A model generated the notes under the pieces. That model saw only the letters and a program-made list of their open reading frames with translations, was not told where the DNA came from and did no database searches. Below, piece after piece: positions 12,645-25,924 of a stretch of DNA of 64,000 nt (position 1 is its first letter; every line of letters begins with the position of its first letter). The DNA lies in contig OX485803.1 in assembly GCA_950295325.1 (NCBI GenBank), positions 13,332,001 through 13,396,000 of the forward strand, given 5' to 3'. The stretch comes from Polytrichum commune. Taxonomy: Eukaryota; Streptophyta; Polytrichopsida; Polytrichales; Polytrichaceae. A program made the position numbers and the translations under genes.

Positions 12645-14993
12645 ACCAACATCAAGACTCCTCTCCGAAACGGATATTTTCCTTGCAGAAATCCTCTTAA
12701 ACTAACTTCTGAAGATGCTTCAGCCAGGTTACATGAAACCATCACACCTTTGGAACACACACAAAAAAGATAACCAACCTCCAGAGCCATCTACAGTTCG
12801 AGTATCAATTCTGAAGAACAAATTACAACTTTGGATGACAATCTCCTCCATATATGAGTGTAGGTTCCAAACAATTATCAATCATCTCTCAATTCAACAA
12901 TCGATATAAACCTTGACCCATGAAGAGCACCGACAATCCGAGTCCTCTCTGGAACATATTCAATCTTTCCTCAACGTCTGATAATACGAGACAAACTATA
13001 AGGAGTCCTTAATAAACATGACCGACTAGATTGGGCTAGGTCTTTACGTGCGGTGAGGCCCTCGAGACAGGGTATTGTCGGAAATTAAGACCCCCGAGAT
13101 TCTCACCTATTACGTAATCCTCATTGCAAAAACAAATGCAATAATCTGATGGAATCGGGAGTCTCCTTTCATGAAAAACCAATTGAGATCTCGCTGGATT
13201 GGTAACTCAAGGCAAGAAGGTCCTGTGGAGTTTCATATCCTTTATATCCGTTGACAGAAGCTCAAACTTTGTCAGGTCGCAGACTCGAAGGCTTGTTCTG
13301 GCAAAGATTGTTGTGAAATTATCTTCAGTTGGTATATCATCATCTTGTGTTACCTTGCAGCGTCCATTGCAAGAGACGTGGTGCATCTGATGCGTGGGAG
13401 CATAAATCTGCACAGGTGAGGTGATTTCTTTTGGAGTGATGGCTCAAGTGGTAATTTCGTGAGGTTTATATGTATGTAGTTTAATTTGTTCAGGGCACCT
13501 GGTTTTTCTAGTGAAGTTTTTCGTACATTCTAGCTTGAGATGTTGTCTCGGCATATCATCAGTATATCATCATCTGCCAAGCTTCCATTGCGGAGAAATG
13601 GTGTATTTGTTTAGGCTTTTCGAGCTCTGGCTCGGAACAACCATTCAATCCGCGGATACACATTTTTTGGAAGGAAATTTTAAACTTAGTTCAACTTGTA
13701 CAAGAATAGTTTCAAGTTGCAAGAGGAAGTTTGTAGAAGGGGTTCATTTCGGAGCACTTGGTAGACGCGAAGCAGTAACACTCCATCATTTGTAAGAGAG
13801 AAAGAGATGTCTCTTGTTCTGGTGGTATATAGAGAAAGCTTGTAGGTAGGAGTGGACACCAATTTCACTATATTCGTTAATTTGGGACTTTTTCGGCATT
13901 TTGAGACAGTTACAAATGTAAGAACATGGATAAAATCACACAGATAATCACACAGATATTGAAGAATGTTGTAAGATGCAAATACTTTGAAGCGGGTGTT
14001 CATATCAAGAACCCAATTAAGAACTCATATCAAGATGGTTTAGGTAGGACGACCCAAACATTAGACCATGTTGTTGTGGTCCATATATTAATTTGAGACA
14101 AGAGAAAGTCTCAAATTAACGAATATAGCTTACAAATCCTGGTGACACACCAACAGAGGTTTAGACAGATGCCATCGCTGCTCTACGTGCACATCATCCA
14201 ATCTCATCGTACACAATATAGCTTAATACATGGACATCACAAAGACATGTGTTACGATGAGATTGATTGATGTGCACATACACCACCAGGGTTTTGGTTA
14301 GGAAGAGCTCGTAGTCAGGCTTAAGGAGCAGTTGGCGACGGCGTGGGTTGAGTTTGTGTTTTCGGAGGTGCGTTCCTCGCAAATGCTGTACCACATTTCG
14401 TGAGTGGTGTGATGGGGAAGCCATTCCAAAGCCCATTCGCATCACCCCCCAGCGAAGGGCTTTCAACTTCGACTGTGAATGTGCTCTGGGGATCCCTTAA
14501 CCTGGGGATTGGTTGTGTCCTCCTGTCTCACTTGGGAGACTTTAATTAAACTGCAGTCACATGAGCATGTTGCGGTTACGGGATTGGCGTTGTGCTCGCT
14601 GGGGGTATGCTTGCGCGTGGTTTTGGGCAGTTTCACGGTGGCAATGCCCCCTGAACGGTCCTATGAAAGGCACTGTCCTTTCGCCAAAGGGCTTCAACGA
14701 AGGTATGCCTGCTTTTGAATGGACACTTTCCAAAAATGCACTTAACCATCAATAAGGTAGGTATGCCAGTTTTTTTCTCTCCGGTAGGTTGGTGTGCTCC
14801 TTGGTTTCATTGATGATCTATTAGGAAAGGGAGAGAGAATGAGGAATGATATTCCAGGGCGGGCGGTCCCTTTCACACGTTCTCTTCCTCGGTTATGCGT
14901 GCTTTTAATACAAAACAAGGTAGATATGTTTCTTTCTCCCTGCTTTGATGCGGGAATATCACCGGGATGTGTAGTAGAGAGAGCTTTAAACTC
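12645..14993. other. Intergenic DNA with a small inverted repeat
   Basis: No gene recognised. An inverted repeat of about 25 bp flanks 14189-14277 (TGCACATCATCCAATCTCAT against its complement near 14255-14277). A second short one involves TTCGTTAATTTGGGAC near 13875 and its complement near 14110. Confidence 0.45.
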
Positions 14994-15150
14994 CATCGAT
15001 AAGAAATAGTCCATAATCGAATATCTGCTCAGAAAAGGGAGAGAACTTAACATTTCATCAATAAGAAATAGTCCAGAATGGAATATCTGCTCAGAAAAGG
15101 GAGAGAACTTAACATTCATCGATAAGATATAGTCCATAATCAAATATCTG
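14994..15150. repeat. About 62-bp tandem repeat, 2.5 copies
   Basis: Units start at 14994, 15056 and 15117 with CATCRATAAGAAATAGTCCA and contain AATATCTGCTCAGAAAAGGG. Copies differ by a few substitutions and one single-base indel. Confidence 0.85.
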
Positions 15151-18100
15151 TTCGTCGATAGGATTCTCGAAATGGCACCGGACCTGTTATGTATGTCGTA
15201 AATCGTCACATATGTGATGACGAAATATTTCTTATATATTACTAAGGTGAATTGGGATACACTGAGTTAGCAGAGTTGGTAGTGACCGTGCTTTCTTTCT
15301 TCTTTGCAGTGCCCCAGCTTCTTTGGGTTCAATTGCCTCAAACAATTCGATACTTCGAAGGTGAGGAGTTTTAGTTTCACATGCTTGTTTCTTTATATCA
15401 TCACTTTAGGTCGGTGAGGGGGACCATCCTGAAGTCTGTTATACACCTCTAGTTTTGCGAGATTTGGACATTTCTTTCTTCTGCAGAGATGACCTACCTA
15501 CTTGGGCCCCTCAGATCCTTAGAAACTGGTTTACCTTGTAAGGGTTTCAGATTCGTGCATTAGGGTTTCCTTGTTTGCGAAGAGATCGGAATTTCCTGTT
15601 TCTAGTTCAGCTGATTAAAGTGGAGCAGTGATCAAAGTGAAACTTTCTGGAAGGTTGTGCAAAATATACCACAAAGCCTGTGAAAGCCTGTGAGATAGAT
15701 AGATGCACTATCGACAACTACGAGATGTACAAATTGATTGTAATTTAAGATAACTCTTCCATTATTTCTCTGTTTGAAGATGCCTTCTCTTATGGTGTCC
15801 CCTTAATTGAATGATGCGTTTTCCACTTGACAGTTGGTTTCTGATATTGCCTATTTTTAATTCAGTGCAGAAGGTTTGTTTCAAGCACTTTATGTTGGTT
15901 GCCTTCCATGAGTTGCTTTTATTAATATAACTTGACAGTTTGTCATGAGGTTTGTGGTGAGGATGTGAACGGATATTGTAACTTTAACACTAGCGGAAAC
16001 TGATATTTCTGATAATTTAGAGGTTCGGCAACACCACTAATGGTGGCTTTCCGTTCTGCTACAGTAGGAATGAAATGGTAGGGATGACAGATGGTGGTCT
16101 GCATCAACAAGAGTATGGATTTATCTGAAACTAAAGATTTAAGCCACACCTTCTGAGGGGAATTGAGAGGAGTATGAAAACATTGTTCAATGTGCTGTCA
16201 GGATGATGTTCCAGGCTTTTGCAGCTTTGACTGACATATTTTTATTTTTCTTGATAGGATCGATCATTATTTATAATATTCCATGGTCCCAGGATGATAA
16301 CAAGTAGTAGAGAAGTCCCCTGGTTTCTCTCAGCAAGTTGGTCTGTATGAATAAATAACCTATGTTCATATGCTCAAGTGCATTTTGGAAGTTGGTCTCA
16401 ATGTGTTTACTGCAACTGCCAAAGCACCCACAAATCCTCAATTGTAATATAGACTCGTCATGAGCACATGAGTATTGTAGTTAAGTCAGTGTGCAATATA
16501 TACTGTATAGAAGGATCGGGTGTATATGACGCTCAGATTTGAGGAGTGATGAAAACAAGTACAACAAGTCAAGCCTTCCAATGAGTTGATTCGATGAATC
16601 CAATGAGGCTTTCTATCTGCCAAAACAACAATAAGTAGATGTGAACATAAGAAACTGCCATCTCAATGCCCTCCATCAACACATTGGTAAGTGCTCTGTC
16701 TCTCTTAGCCTCATTTGATTTGAAAGGAATCAAAATTTTCAAGTTTGAAAGCTATTATTGATCCTAGTGCACCATCAGGATGGGTATTGTTCATGATAGA
16801 CATGTTAATACATGTAGATTCATGTTCATTGTGTATCAACTGATAGATATATTGGATGCTTAATCCATTTATTTTCAGTTAACGTGTTTTCAGAACTGTA
16901 GCAGATTGCTTATCTCACACATAAACTGGAGGATTTGGTTGTTTGGTTTGTTGCAGACTCTTCTCTTGCTATAATCCTTTCTTGCTATTTTTGTGTCAAG
17001 TTGAGGAAATTAGTGTTGTCAACAGCAAGCTGAAAATACTTTTGCTGAGTCGAGCATTCTGTTGAGAAAAATGTGTCAGCCTTTTTCCGTATGATTTGAT
17101 CATTCAGTTGTAGGAGTTTAAACTACATCAGTGAAAGTATGAGTAGATTGTTGTCGTCCAAAATTGAAACAGAAATTGTGATGACTTGCTATGAGGTCTG
17201 CAAGTTGTCATTGATTTGCCTATCTTAATCCAGTTCATCGGAAAGTGCGACGAATGTCTATGGAGGCCTGGGATGGACAAAAATGGTTCTCCACAGCTCA
17301 AGTTTCCAAGAGGTTGGAGGAAGGTGCCACAGGAAGGCATTCCTTCTCCCAAAGTTGAGTCACAAAATCAATCAAATCCAGGCTTGGCCTTGCACAGGTT
17401 GAAACAACTTGTGGATCAAAAGAAAGGTTTCTACAAAAGGGGAGATTACTTCATAGGTTGACACATCCATTCCCATATTGCACTGAATGAATAATATAAA
17501 GACTTTCCCATATTAGAATTATTTGGGCGATTTGTGATGTTTTCTTCACTTTTGGCCAATTTTTCCAAGTGCTTGGGGTTGTCCATGAAAGGAAGGGAAG
17601 GGTGGCAATTTGCACAACTTTGCAGGGCTACTTGCTGCACTAGGTCAAAGGATCACAAAGGAAGGCATTTGTGGGGTCAAATATAAGAAGCTCATCTGGG
17701 ATGGGGTTTTGGTATTCATAGGTGCGATTCTTGCCGGAAAACCCATCTGTAAGAAGGATACTGGGTTGATTGGAAATTACAAGGCACCAAAAAATTCCCC
17801 ACCAATATGAAATTGGTTGCTGATACAAGTGAGCAATCTGAGATTGAAAACTCTCCTTTTCATTTGAGATTGGAAACTCTAAAAGAAATTTAAAACATCA
17901 ATATCCATACTTGTGCCACCCCCCACCATAACCTATTGATTACTTGCTACCCACGGCCTTGGAGCGCACCTCCCAAAAGGAAGGCATTGAGCCACATGTT
18001 GCATCATGGATAACCATGTGGTACACGCTCAGGCTTACATTAACATTGATTCCAGAACATCAATGTTTTTTTATTTCCTTTCCTTTTCTTTTCTTTCTTT

Positions 18101-19309
18101 TCTTTGCATACCTGTGTGATTACTGGAAGAAATTTAAATCAAAACAGACGTGATACTTGACTTCGTCTGAATGATTATAATTAAGTTTTATTACAAAACA
18201 CTTTGAGTTTGTCTTTGGTTGCTTACCATCTCTCATGCAGACAATCTGACCACATGTCATCCCATGGACTAATAATTCTATGAAGAGAGACTATGAACCC
18301 TACCCACCATACAATCAAAAATTAAGAAGAAGAAGAAGAAGAAGAAGAAATTGAAAAATAAAAATGAAGGAGACGTGACAATCACTCCCATTTCTTGCCC
18401 TCTCCCACCCCCAAAGGGCAAAAGCAACCACAACACACCATAAGGTAACATGGCTCCTTTACCAACAAAACCACACCAGAATCTTTAGTCCCTCGTTACG
18501 TTTATATTATTCCACTTCAAGCTTTGGGTAAGGTGTGAAATCAAAGATCTTGAGAAGGCGAATTAAAGTACCCATGTTCACTTCCTAACTTCAAGAAGTG
18601 TGGGAGGAATCATCAAGAAACGCTACAAAGAGCAGTTGCTATCAAAATGATTATTATGTCCAAAAGACCATGAAAAGCTTGGCCTATGAGATGGGGTGCT
18701 TGTTCATAGAAGCCGAGCTAGATGTCAGGAGAGATCATCATTTGAAGAATCCGGAGGTGTTCCTTGAAGCAAGGTTGAAGGTGCTTGAATCTTCAACCTT
18801 CAATCTTGAAGTGACATTCGCAATTGGTTTTCAACCCAATGTTATTTCAATACCATCCTATACATGTGGGCCCATATACACCAAAAGCTCTAATGACATC
18901 AAGATGAAAAACAAACTTTGGTAAATGATCTCCTAGTTTGGTGTTAGAAACACATCTTTTAGCTGAGCTTGACGTAAAATATGGTAGACTATGAACCATT
19001 ATCCATCTCATGTCATGTAGGACTCCTTGTAGGGTTTTCGTCTATTTGAACTTCTTTGTCTGTAAGGGCAAGAAAGAATTCTCGCATACAAATGTACATC
19101 TTATTCATCTAACATAAAAGCCCTGAAATCTTATCCATCTCGAAGATTTATTTATTTGATTTGACATTGAAATTAGATTTATAGATCCCGTAATAATCTA
19201 GTCCAAACCATTTGAGACGATTCGACCACATGGCTTTAGGGGGTCAAGTTTTTGTTGGATGGATGAGAGGTGCACTCATATGTGGTTATTCCCTTTCACT
19301 GTCTCTTAG
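15151..19309. other. Intergenic DNA; possible tRNA-like relic and microsatellite
   Basis: At 15261-15340 the text resembles pol III boxes: TAGCAGAGTTGGTAGTGA (A-box-like) and GGGTTCAATTGCC (B-box-like), possibly a degraded SINE. An (AAG)n tract lies near 18325-18348. Open frames at 17216-17461, 17610-17810 and 18598-18924 have no family resemblance or exon structure that I can defend. No gene is called. Confidence 0.4.
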
Positions 19310-20325
19310 GTCCTCAAACTCTAGTATAAAGTGAAGTGGTATAGTCTTGCCATTTTCACCAATGAGAGCTTTTAGATTTCAATGGTCTTGGGCCCTCAAA
19401 CCCATGTGTGAAGTGCCCCTTATCCTTATGAGTGAAATTCACATTCCTATGGTAGATGTGCCTAATTTGGTTGCTTACCTTCATTGGAGATCTATGTTTG
19501 AGTGGTATGTGATTAGGTGTGTCTCCGAAAACTGGATACCAAAAAAACATTTGTTCAAAAAATGATTAGCATTCTAAACTCAATAATCAACATAAAACTA
19601 GGGGACTCAAACCCATGTGACCATTGAATGAGCATGAGAATCTTCACTTGGGTACTGAATAACATAATCATAGAGCTCCAAAAACATATGAGGAAGGTGG
19701 CTACGGCCTTGATTTGAATTTGCTAACCATCACGTACTAATTAAGTTAATCATGTGTTTCGTATCCTAGGACAAGTGTGCTAGTCGGAAATTGGTAACCA
19801 TTCAAGACCCATCTACTTTAAGTTAGGGCCACTTCACACATGACCCAAGAGCCGTGACCATGAAATTGTGAAAAACCAAAAGAAAGTGTCCAAAGGCCGT
19901 CCCAAGTCACCCCCAAAATCATGTAGCGTGGTCACGGCCCTCAAGTGTAGTGTCAAGTCATATGTGACCGGGTCCTCAACCAAATGCTATTTCAATGACT
20001 TTCTATTCATGTAGGTCCTCACACATGATAAAATAGAATAAACCAACGGTTGTGAGTGTTCGAAGTGCCAAGGTCTCCCGGTTTTGTGTTAGGCCTGCCT
20101 CCAAGAGGTGGTTTTTGAAAATAGTCCAAGTGACCATGAAACATGATCCATTCGATGCCATGTAGGAATCCATGTAGACTTTACATCCATCTTACATTCA
20201 TATACTCCGTTGGTCCCTTAAGCATAGTGTGAAGCAAACTTGACCGGCTCTGCCTTTTCCACAAATGAGAGTGCTTGAAGCGTAATGGTCACGGGCTCTC
20301 AGTCCCGTGTGTGAAGTGTGAGTGG
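19310..20325. repeat. Cluster of MITE-like fragments sharing one inverted end
   Basis: An end sequence occurs three times. It reads GGGCCACTTCACACATGACC at 19826, outward on the other strand near 19380-19413 (CCCATGTGTGAAGTGCCCC, then TTA), and again near 20290-20320 (TCCCGTGTGTGAAGTG). The 19826 and 20320 copies face each other about 500 bp apart, as in a MITE. TTA beside two of the ends suggests a Harbinger type. Exact limits are not resolved. Confidence 0.55.
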
Positions 20326-20921
20326 AGACCTGCAACAAGAAGAATTTGGAAGGCTCCTTCCACCAACCCAGAAATTGCAATCCCAACACGCTTTTCACAA
20401 TCATAATCAACAAACAATATTAAAATTGTCATGTAACCACACTGGTCCACCTCCGCCAACACCCTTACCATCATCCGCCGCCGCTTCATCAGTAACTAAC
20501 TTACACATTACAACATCATCAGCCGAAGTTGCTGCAACCAGATTGAAGCTCTCTCTTTAATTTCGGAAACCTCTCAAACTCAAATGATTAATTCACCTCC
20601 ACTTCATCTGATAGTGCGCCGTACTACTCCACTTGCCTATCTTATTGCTCCGAAAGTCGGTGCCACAAAGTGAGTTGGAAGCTTTTTTGGAGCTTCGCTG
20701 CGACTAGAAGTTGAGCGATAGATTGAGTTATTGCAGGAAGCTTTGAAGGAGGAATCTAATATTTTTGATGTAGAGTCTGCTACTATAATAAACATCTTTG
20801 GGTGTACATCTAAGTAGGTCTTGGAAGCTCTGAAGGCTTTGAAAGTTGTGAGGGAGGGAGTTTTGGAGGAGGAGTTCAACAGGGGTCAGGGTTTGGTTTT
20901 TGTTAGGTTTTTGCTGCTGCG

Positions 20922-23051
20922 ATGGGGGTGTTCAATTTGGAGGATCAATTCTCATTTTACGGGGCATACCATCACAACAAGATAAATGTGTTGATCCACA
21001 CGGTGTTCGTGTGGCCGATTTACTTCTCGGCCTCCACGTTGTTGGCATACACTCCGCCCCTGGCTCCCCAGCTACCCATCATGGCTGCCTTGCCTTACCA
21101 TGACTACATGGTGCTTAATTATAGCTTCGTGCTGGCGGCAGTTTATGCACTGTTTTACATCAGCTTGGAGCCGAAGTCGGGATCCGTGGGTGCCTTCTTG
21201 GTGTTGTTGTGCTGGATGGGGAGTAACGCTGTTGCTCAGCATTTGCCTTATGCTCTTGGATGGAAGGTGAGCAGAAACCCCAATTTTAACAACCTCTCCC
21301 GCATGAATAATTATTGTCGCCGTTCTTTCCTATTGAGAATATATGTTGATTGGGGGTCTCAATGTTTGTGAGTAGATCCATTCTGGGTTTGAAAGATTTT
21401 GAGTGGATCGATTGTCAGTTTCTAGTTTTTGAGTCGATTGATTCATTGTGGGTTTCAGAGTTTTTGAGTGGATTGATTATGGATTTTAAAGTTTCTGAGT
21501 GGTTTGTTTCTGGGTTTCAAGGGTTTTAAGTCGATTGATTCTGAGTAATAAAGTTTTTGCGTCGATTGATTGGGAGTTTCCAAGTTTTCAAGTCGATTGA
21601 TTAAGGGTTTTCAAGTTTTTGAGTCGATTTGATCGTGGGGTTTCAAGATTCTTGAATCGATTGATTGGGGGTTTCCAAATTTTTTGAGTCAATTGATTGT
21701 CGGTTTTCAAGTATTTAAGTCGGTTGATTGTGGCTTTCAAGGTTCTTGAGTCCATTATCTATGGGTTTTAAAGTGTGTCAGTCGATTAATTGTGGGTTTC
21801 AGTAAGCATATGGTGTAGCTAGTGTATTGAAGGTTTTTCAATTTTTTGGGTGTTGGAACGGTGCAGATCATGTTGGGAGCGCAGGTGGTGTGTTGGACGG
21901 CCCAATTTGTCGGCCATGGTGTGTTTGAGGTTCGTCTTGCACCAATTCTAGTGTTGTCAAGATTTTTTAGGTATGATAGTAGGGCCATTGCACAACAAAT
22001 TTAAGGAATCTGGAAATTAGGCCAGCTTCACTTTAGCAGGAGTTGCTAAAAAGTTGAGCAACTACGTCAAGTTCTGGAAAAATCTGTATGAAATCTCGAT
22101 GTGAAGGAGTATCATATTAAGTTGAACTAGATTTATTTCAGGGTTAATAGTCTCACCAGTAAGCAACAATCAATTGATGGACAAATGCTCCTGTTGGGGT
22201 CATTTGTCATGAACACAACCATTTAGAATGATGATTTGAATGTTGATGACACCTTTTATAAACCTTCTTCTTGGTTACTTGAATGATGAATAGTCGAGTC
22301 CTTAATATATCTATTTTCTAGTTGGACCTCTTCTACTTTTGGTGGTTTTGAGTACCCCCCACATTGCTACGAAAGGTAATTTATAGGAGCAGGTCTGCAA
22401 TTTCTTTAGAGTGATAATTATGAAGAGTCATCGTTTTATTTATCTTCATGTATACTGCAAGTGCTCTTAACACATGTCTTTGCCTTTCAAATGCAGAAAC
22501 GTGCACCGGCATTGTTAGACAACCTTGTACAAGCTTTATTGATGGCTCCTTACTTCGTTTTGTTGGAGGTACTTTCCCTAATTGAATATACATCAGCTCT
22601 CTTTTGAGAGATTTTCTTAGGCATCACTTGTAGATATGATGATTTTGGAGGCAATAGATTGGTTACAGCAAAGTAATGTAGTTTGATGTGCACTAGGTTG
22701 GATTTCTATAACATCATGCATGCTTATTTCTAGTTACCTAGTTTCTAGTAATTTTGGATGGTTGCAACGCAGTAGTGTTTTATATATATATTAAAAAACA
22801 ATTCTTAGTCTCTGTGAAAGCCTTTGGAGGGTGTGATTTCTTAGCTTCCAAAGCATGAGGTTCATCTACTTTCAGTGCAAGTATGTATCCCCCAAAGCAA
22901 GACTTCTAATATGTTGTTACTGGATGTGCAGGTTTTGAACGGCGTATTCAATTTTGAGCCTTATACAGGTTTCACAAAGAATGTGCAGAAGAAGGTGAAT
23001 TCGAACATAGCCCAGTTCCGTGCAGCCAAGAAAGCAAAGCGTGCAGTATAA
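20922..23051 (+). CDS. MPO1/DUF962-like ER membrane dioxygenase
   Basis: Four exons join in frame: 20922-21266, 21867-21929, 22497-22568 and 22932-23051, all with GT..AG introns; the product is 199 residues. It matches the yeast Mpo1 / DUF962 family, Fe(II)-dependent 2-hydroxy fatty acid dioxygenases of the ER that act in phytosphingosine breakdown. Visible signatures are the N-terminal YGAYHHNKINVLIHT histidine cluster, a hydrophobic hairpin (IHTVFVWPIYF), further membrane segments, and the conserved WTAQFVGHGVFE in exon 2, which adds another histidine. The lysine-rich C-terminus (KKAKRAV) resembles an ER-retrieval tail. The start ATG is the only one that gives the family's N-terminus. The first intron is about 600 bp and contains many repeated TTTCAAG..GTCGATTGATT motifs. 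The family is well supported; substrate and reaction are inferred from the yeast member. Confidence 0.88.
21380..21800. repeat. Short degenerate repeats in MPO1-like intron 1
   Basis: A motif of about 35-40 bases, approximately GGGTTTCAAGTTTTTGAGTCGATTGATT, recurs roughly ten times with variation through the intron. It is a degraded minisatellite confined to the intron. Confidence 0.75.
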
Positions 23052-23369
23052 ATCCAACTGTGGACTCTCGTCTGTACATGTACATTCAGTCTTGCTTGTA
23101 TTTAGCGGATTGTGATTGTAGTATCAGCTAATATGGTAACAAGAGGGTTCACTCATCTGGTTTCTCATCCTAAACTCACTAGGAGAGGTGTGAATCTTGT
23201 GTTTGTATTTGTTGCAAAGAAATAGAAGACAAGCTATGAGATTGTACAGGATCCAGTCCCTCTACTTACATTCTTTCACACTTTCTTGGACTTATATCTC
23301 GGGAATCCAAATTGGGTTTTTATATGAAAATCCCATGCACTGATTGTCATGATATATGAGGGGGTTGGC

Positions 23370-24790
23370 TATTAGAAGCTGGATTAGTACCCTGACAAGC
23401 CAGATCCTTGGTCTTATCTATGTCGAAACCTCCACTCACTTATTTATGTCCCCATGTCCTATCTGGTGAACTTGCAGTGTGTGCAACATTAAGTCATGCC
23501 ATATCTCGACTTGGTTAAAATGAATATGGAGACCATTTCACATACACTTGGTGTCCACTACACCCTAAAGTTAGGTTTCCACAATGGGTCACAGATTGAA
23601 ACAGGTGCACCTGTGCTATGGACTATAAAATGGGCCAGAGAAGAGTGGGCTAAACTGAGATAGCCGCGAGAATTTCAGTGGATGAAATGTCCTCTACATG
23701 GATAGGAAAGCTGGATAGAAGAATCGTTGGAAGTGCCCTCCATTTGGGTTATAGAATGATAATAACTTTGGATGGATATTTAGTAGTTTGCATGCATGGT
23801 GATTGAATTCAATCATTTTGTTGGCATAGTCCAGAGCAAGTGGATGACAACCATTCATCGTTTGTGTGTACATAACATGCCTTCAAGCAAACAACCACCA
23901 ACCAGGTACAAGTTAATGTAATCAATCAAACATGCATAGTTTTCATAAATGTATAACAGTACTGTATTGATGTTTGCACGATTATATATATATATATATA
24001 CACACACCACTTTTCAATTTGGATGTGACTTAACCAAGACAAGGTGAGAATGGTTTCATACCTAAATACCAACATAAACCTCTTGGATTTAATAGCCCCC
24101 TGCAAACAAAGTCCATGTCCTGGCGCTTCTTTAACTCAAGTTTAACCATGCTTCACTGTTGGATGGACAACACTGTATAAAATTCTCCAGTCAATGCAGT
24201 TATCTCCGCAGAGTGTGTGTGGGCAATTCTTCAATAGCAAAGGTGGCCTTTGTTACTACCTCCAAGTCTTTGACCGCACATGAATTGGAAATTGCTGATT
24301 CTAATTAAGAACGTGTTGATGGGCTTGAACAAAAGAACTACTGTCACATTGTTCCTTGCCACACGATTGGAAATCCTCTTCAACGACTCAGATTGTTGGT
24401 TTGCAACAAGAGCCTTTCTTGCATTCTCTTTCCGATGCTCTCTAGGTGGCCACCAATCAAAGGACAATATTTTCTGGCCATGTGCTCTCGTCAATAATCA
24501 AAAGCTTTTGATGGAACTCATCAAGCAATGCTTGGAAGACAAAAGAAAAAAATGCTTTATCTAACTCACCGCCCTCATACAGCATATTCAAATGCTCCAA
24601 TCTTATCAATCATCGAATACTTGAAATAACAGACTTGGATCAAATCCACATATCTAGGCTTGAACATTTCCAAGTAACCATAAAATTCCCACAGAGCTTC
24701 TTCATACCTGCTCGTGAGTCTGAAAATTATTGCGCTCTCGGGTGAGCATATTCAATGTTGGCAGATATAATGGCTTCATGAAATGTTGTT
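23370..24790 (-). pseudogene. Broken duplicate of the 3' end of the TPR-CHAT gene
   Basis: The segment aligns by eye, in the same orientation, to 47040-49015. It covers the downstream flank (the text around CTTGGTGTCCACTACACCCTA at 23551 and 47194), the end of the last intron, and most of the penultimate exon. The intact gene reads NARKALDAKEQSESLKRIFK; here the frame reads NARKALVANQQSESLKRISN at 24231-24494, interrupted by stops and indels. Nearly all of the terminal exon (parent about 47500-47985) is missing. No CHAT domain is present, so this is a decayed partial duplication, not a second gene. Identity looks like roughly 80 percent, judged by eye. Confidence 0.85.
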
Positions 24791-25661
24791 TTCAAGGACT
24801 TGAGCATGACTGTTGGATTGATATTTCATTACAATCATATTTGCTCTTTATCTTCTTGATTTCTACTAGGATGATTGCTTGCCTTTCTAGATGATAGATA
24901 GATAGAAACGCTGGCCTCGATTGAAGGCAACCAAGAACTTGCCTTTCTATAGTTAAATAAAATTCAAGCTTTTTTGGAAAAGATGCCTTAAAGAATGGAA
25001 ATCGGCCCTTGTTCATTGCAAGCATCCTCAACAAGACGAATGCATTTATAACCCCGACATTCTTGTAGTTTGGTCTTGTCCTCACCTGCATAGGTGTCTT
25101 TGGTGGATGGATTTCCCAACATAGGTCTCAACCTTGAAGAGCATGAGCTCTACAATGATATTGAGAAGGAAGCTGAGATTGTAGTATTATAAGAATCCAC
25201 TTGAAATATTCAATAATTCTGTAGAGATGTGGGCCACCGCCTATTGCAAGAGTTTATGGAAGATAGATAATATGAACCTACCAAATAGACATCACATTCT
25301 CAAACAGAAAGACTCATTCTTGAGTGATTTTGAAAGTCCGTAAAGATCACAATTCTAGCAACTCTCTTTCAAGATGAATATATCTGAAAGAGCCATGTTC
25401 GAATGCCATTGTAGCAATCTATTCTTGAGGTCAAAGTGAAGGACATGTGACCACCATCCTCATTTCGACCTCAAGGGAAATTGTTGTAGGTGGATTTTTA
25501 TGTTCACTAGCATAACCATAAAAAAAATTGTACATTAGAGGACATTCATGCATGTAATCAAGGACCTTGACTAGAATTTTTATTTTGAAAAAAACATTCT
25601 TGAGAATGTAATGCATGTTCTACTTGAATGACTTTAGTGGATTGTGATGTAGATGAGGGTA
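24791..25661. other. Intergenic DNA
   Basis: No recognised gene. The first part may include further decayed TPR-CHAT sequence, but I cannot align it with confidence. Confidence 0.35.
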
Positions 25662-25669
25662 GGGGAGAC

Positions 25670-25916
25670 CGGCCTGGGATTCGTGGCACTCAAGTAAAAT
25701 CATCCGTGCGGTTAAAAAAACACAGGAATCATCTAAATGGCTATTTTTGGGCAATTTGATTCCGGAAATAGAGTCAAAGGCCCCGAATTAGTCTAGTGAC
25801 GTCACATTCGAATGAATCGGCCCTCAACCCCATAGGGGGGCTTTTTTTTATCGGAGCCACTTCATCCACGATATCTTGGATGGATGATTTTACTTGAGTG
25901 CCACGAATCCCCAGCC
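25670..25916. mobile_element. hAT-type MITE with exact 8-bp target duplication
   Basis: This 247-bp element has inverted ends of about 36 bp. The left begins CGGCCTGGGATTCGTGGCAC and continues TCAAGTAAAATCATCC; the right end, on the minus strand, begins CGGCTGGGGATTCGTGGCAC and continues identically. It is flanked by GGGGAGAC at 25662-25669 and 25917-25924. The 8-bp duplication and absence of coding sequence fit a non-autonomous hAT element. The nearly perfect ends suggest a fairly recent insertion. Confidence 0.9.
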
Positions 25917-25924
25917 GGGGAGAC

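Noticed and set aside
14994-15150. CRISPR-like array
   Set aside because: Units are directly adjacent with no spacers, in a eukaryotic context; a simple tandem repeat.
15261-15340. Second SINE or tRNA
   Set aside because: The boxes are too degenerate to call as a separate feature.
15303-17461. Multi-exon gene suggested by TTTGCAG and GTGAGG sites and the frame at 17216-17461
   Set aside because: No family resemblance, and exons could not be joined in a consistent phase.
24231-24494. Second functional TPR gene
   Set aside because: Frame interrupted and flanks duplicated from the 47-49 kb region; a pseudogene.
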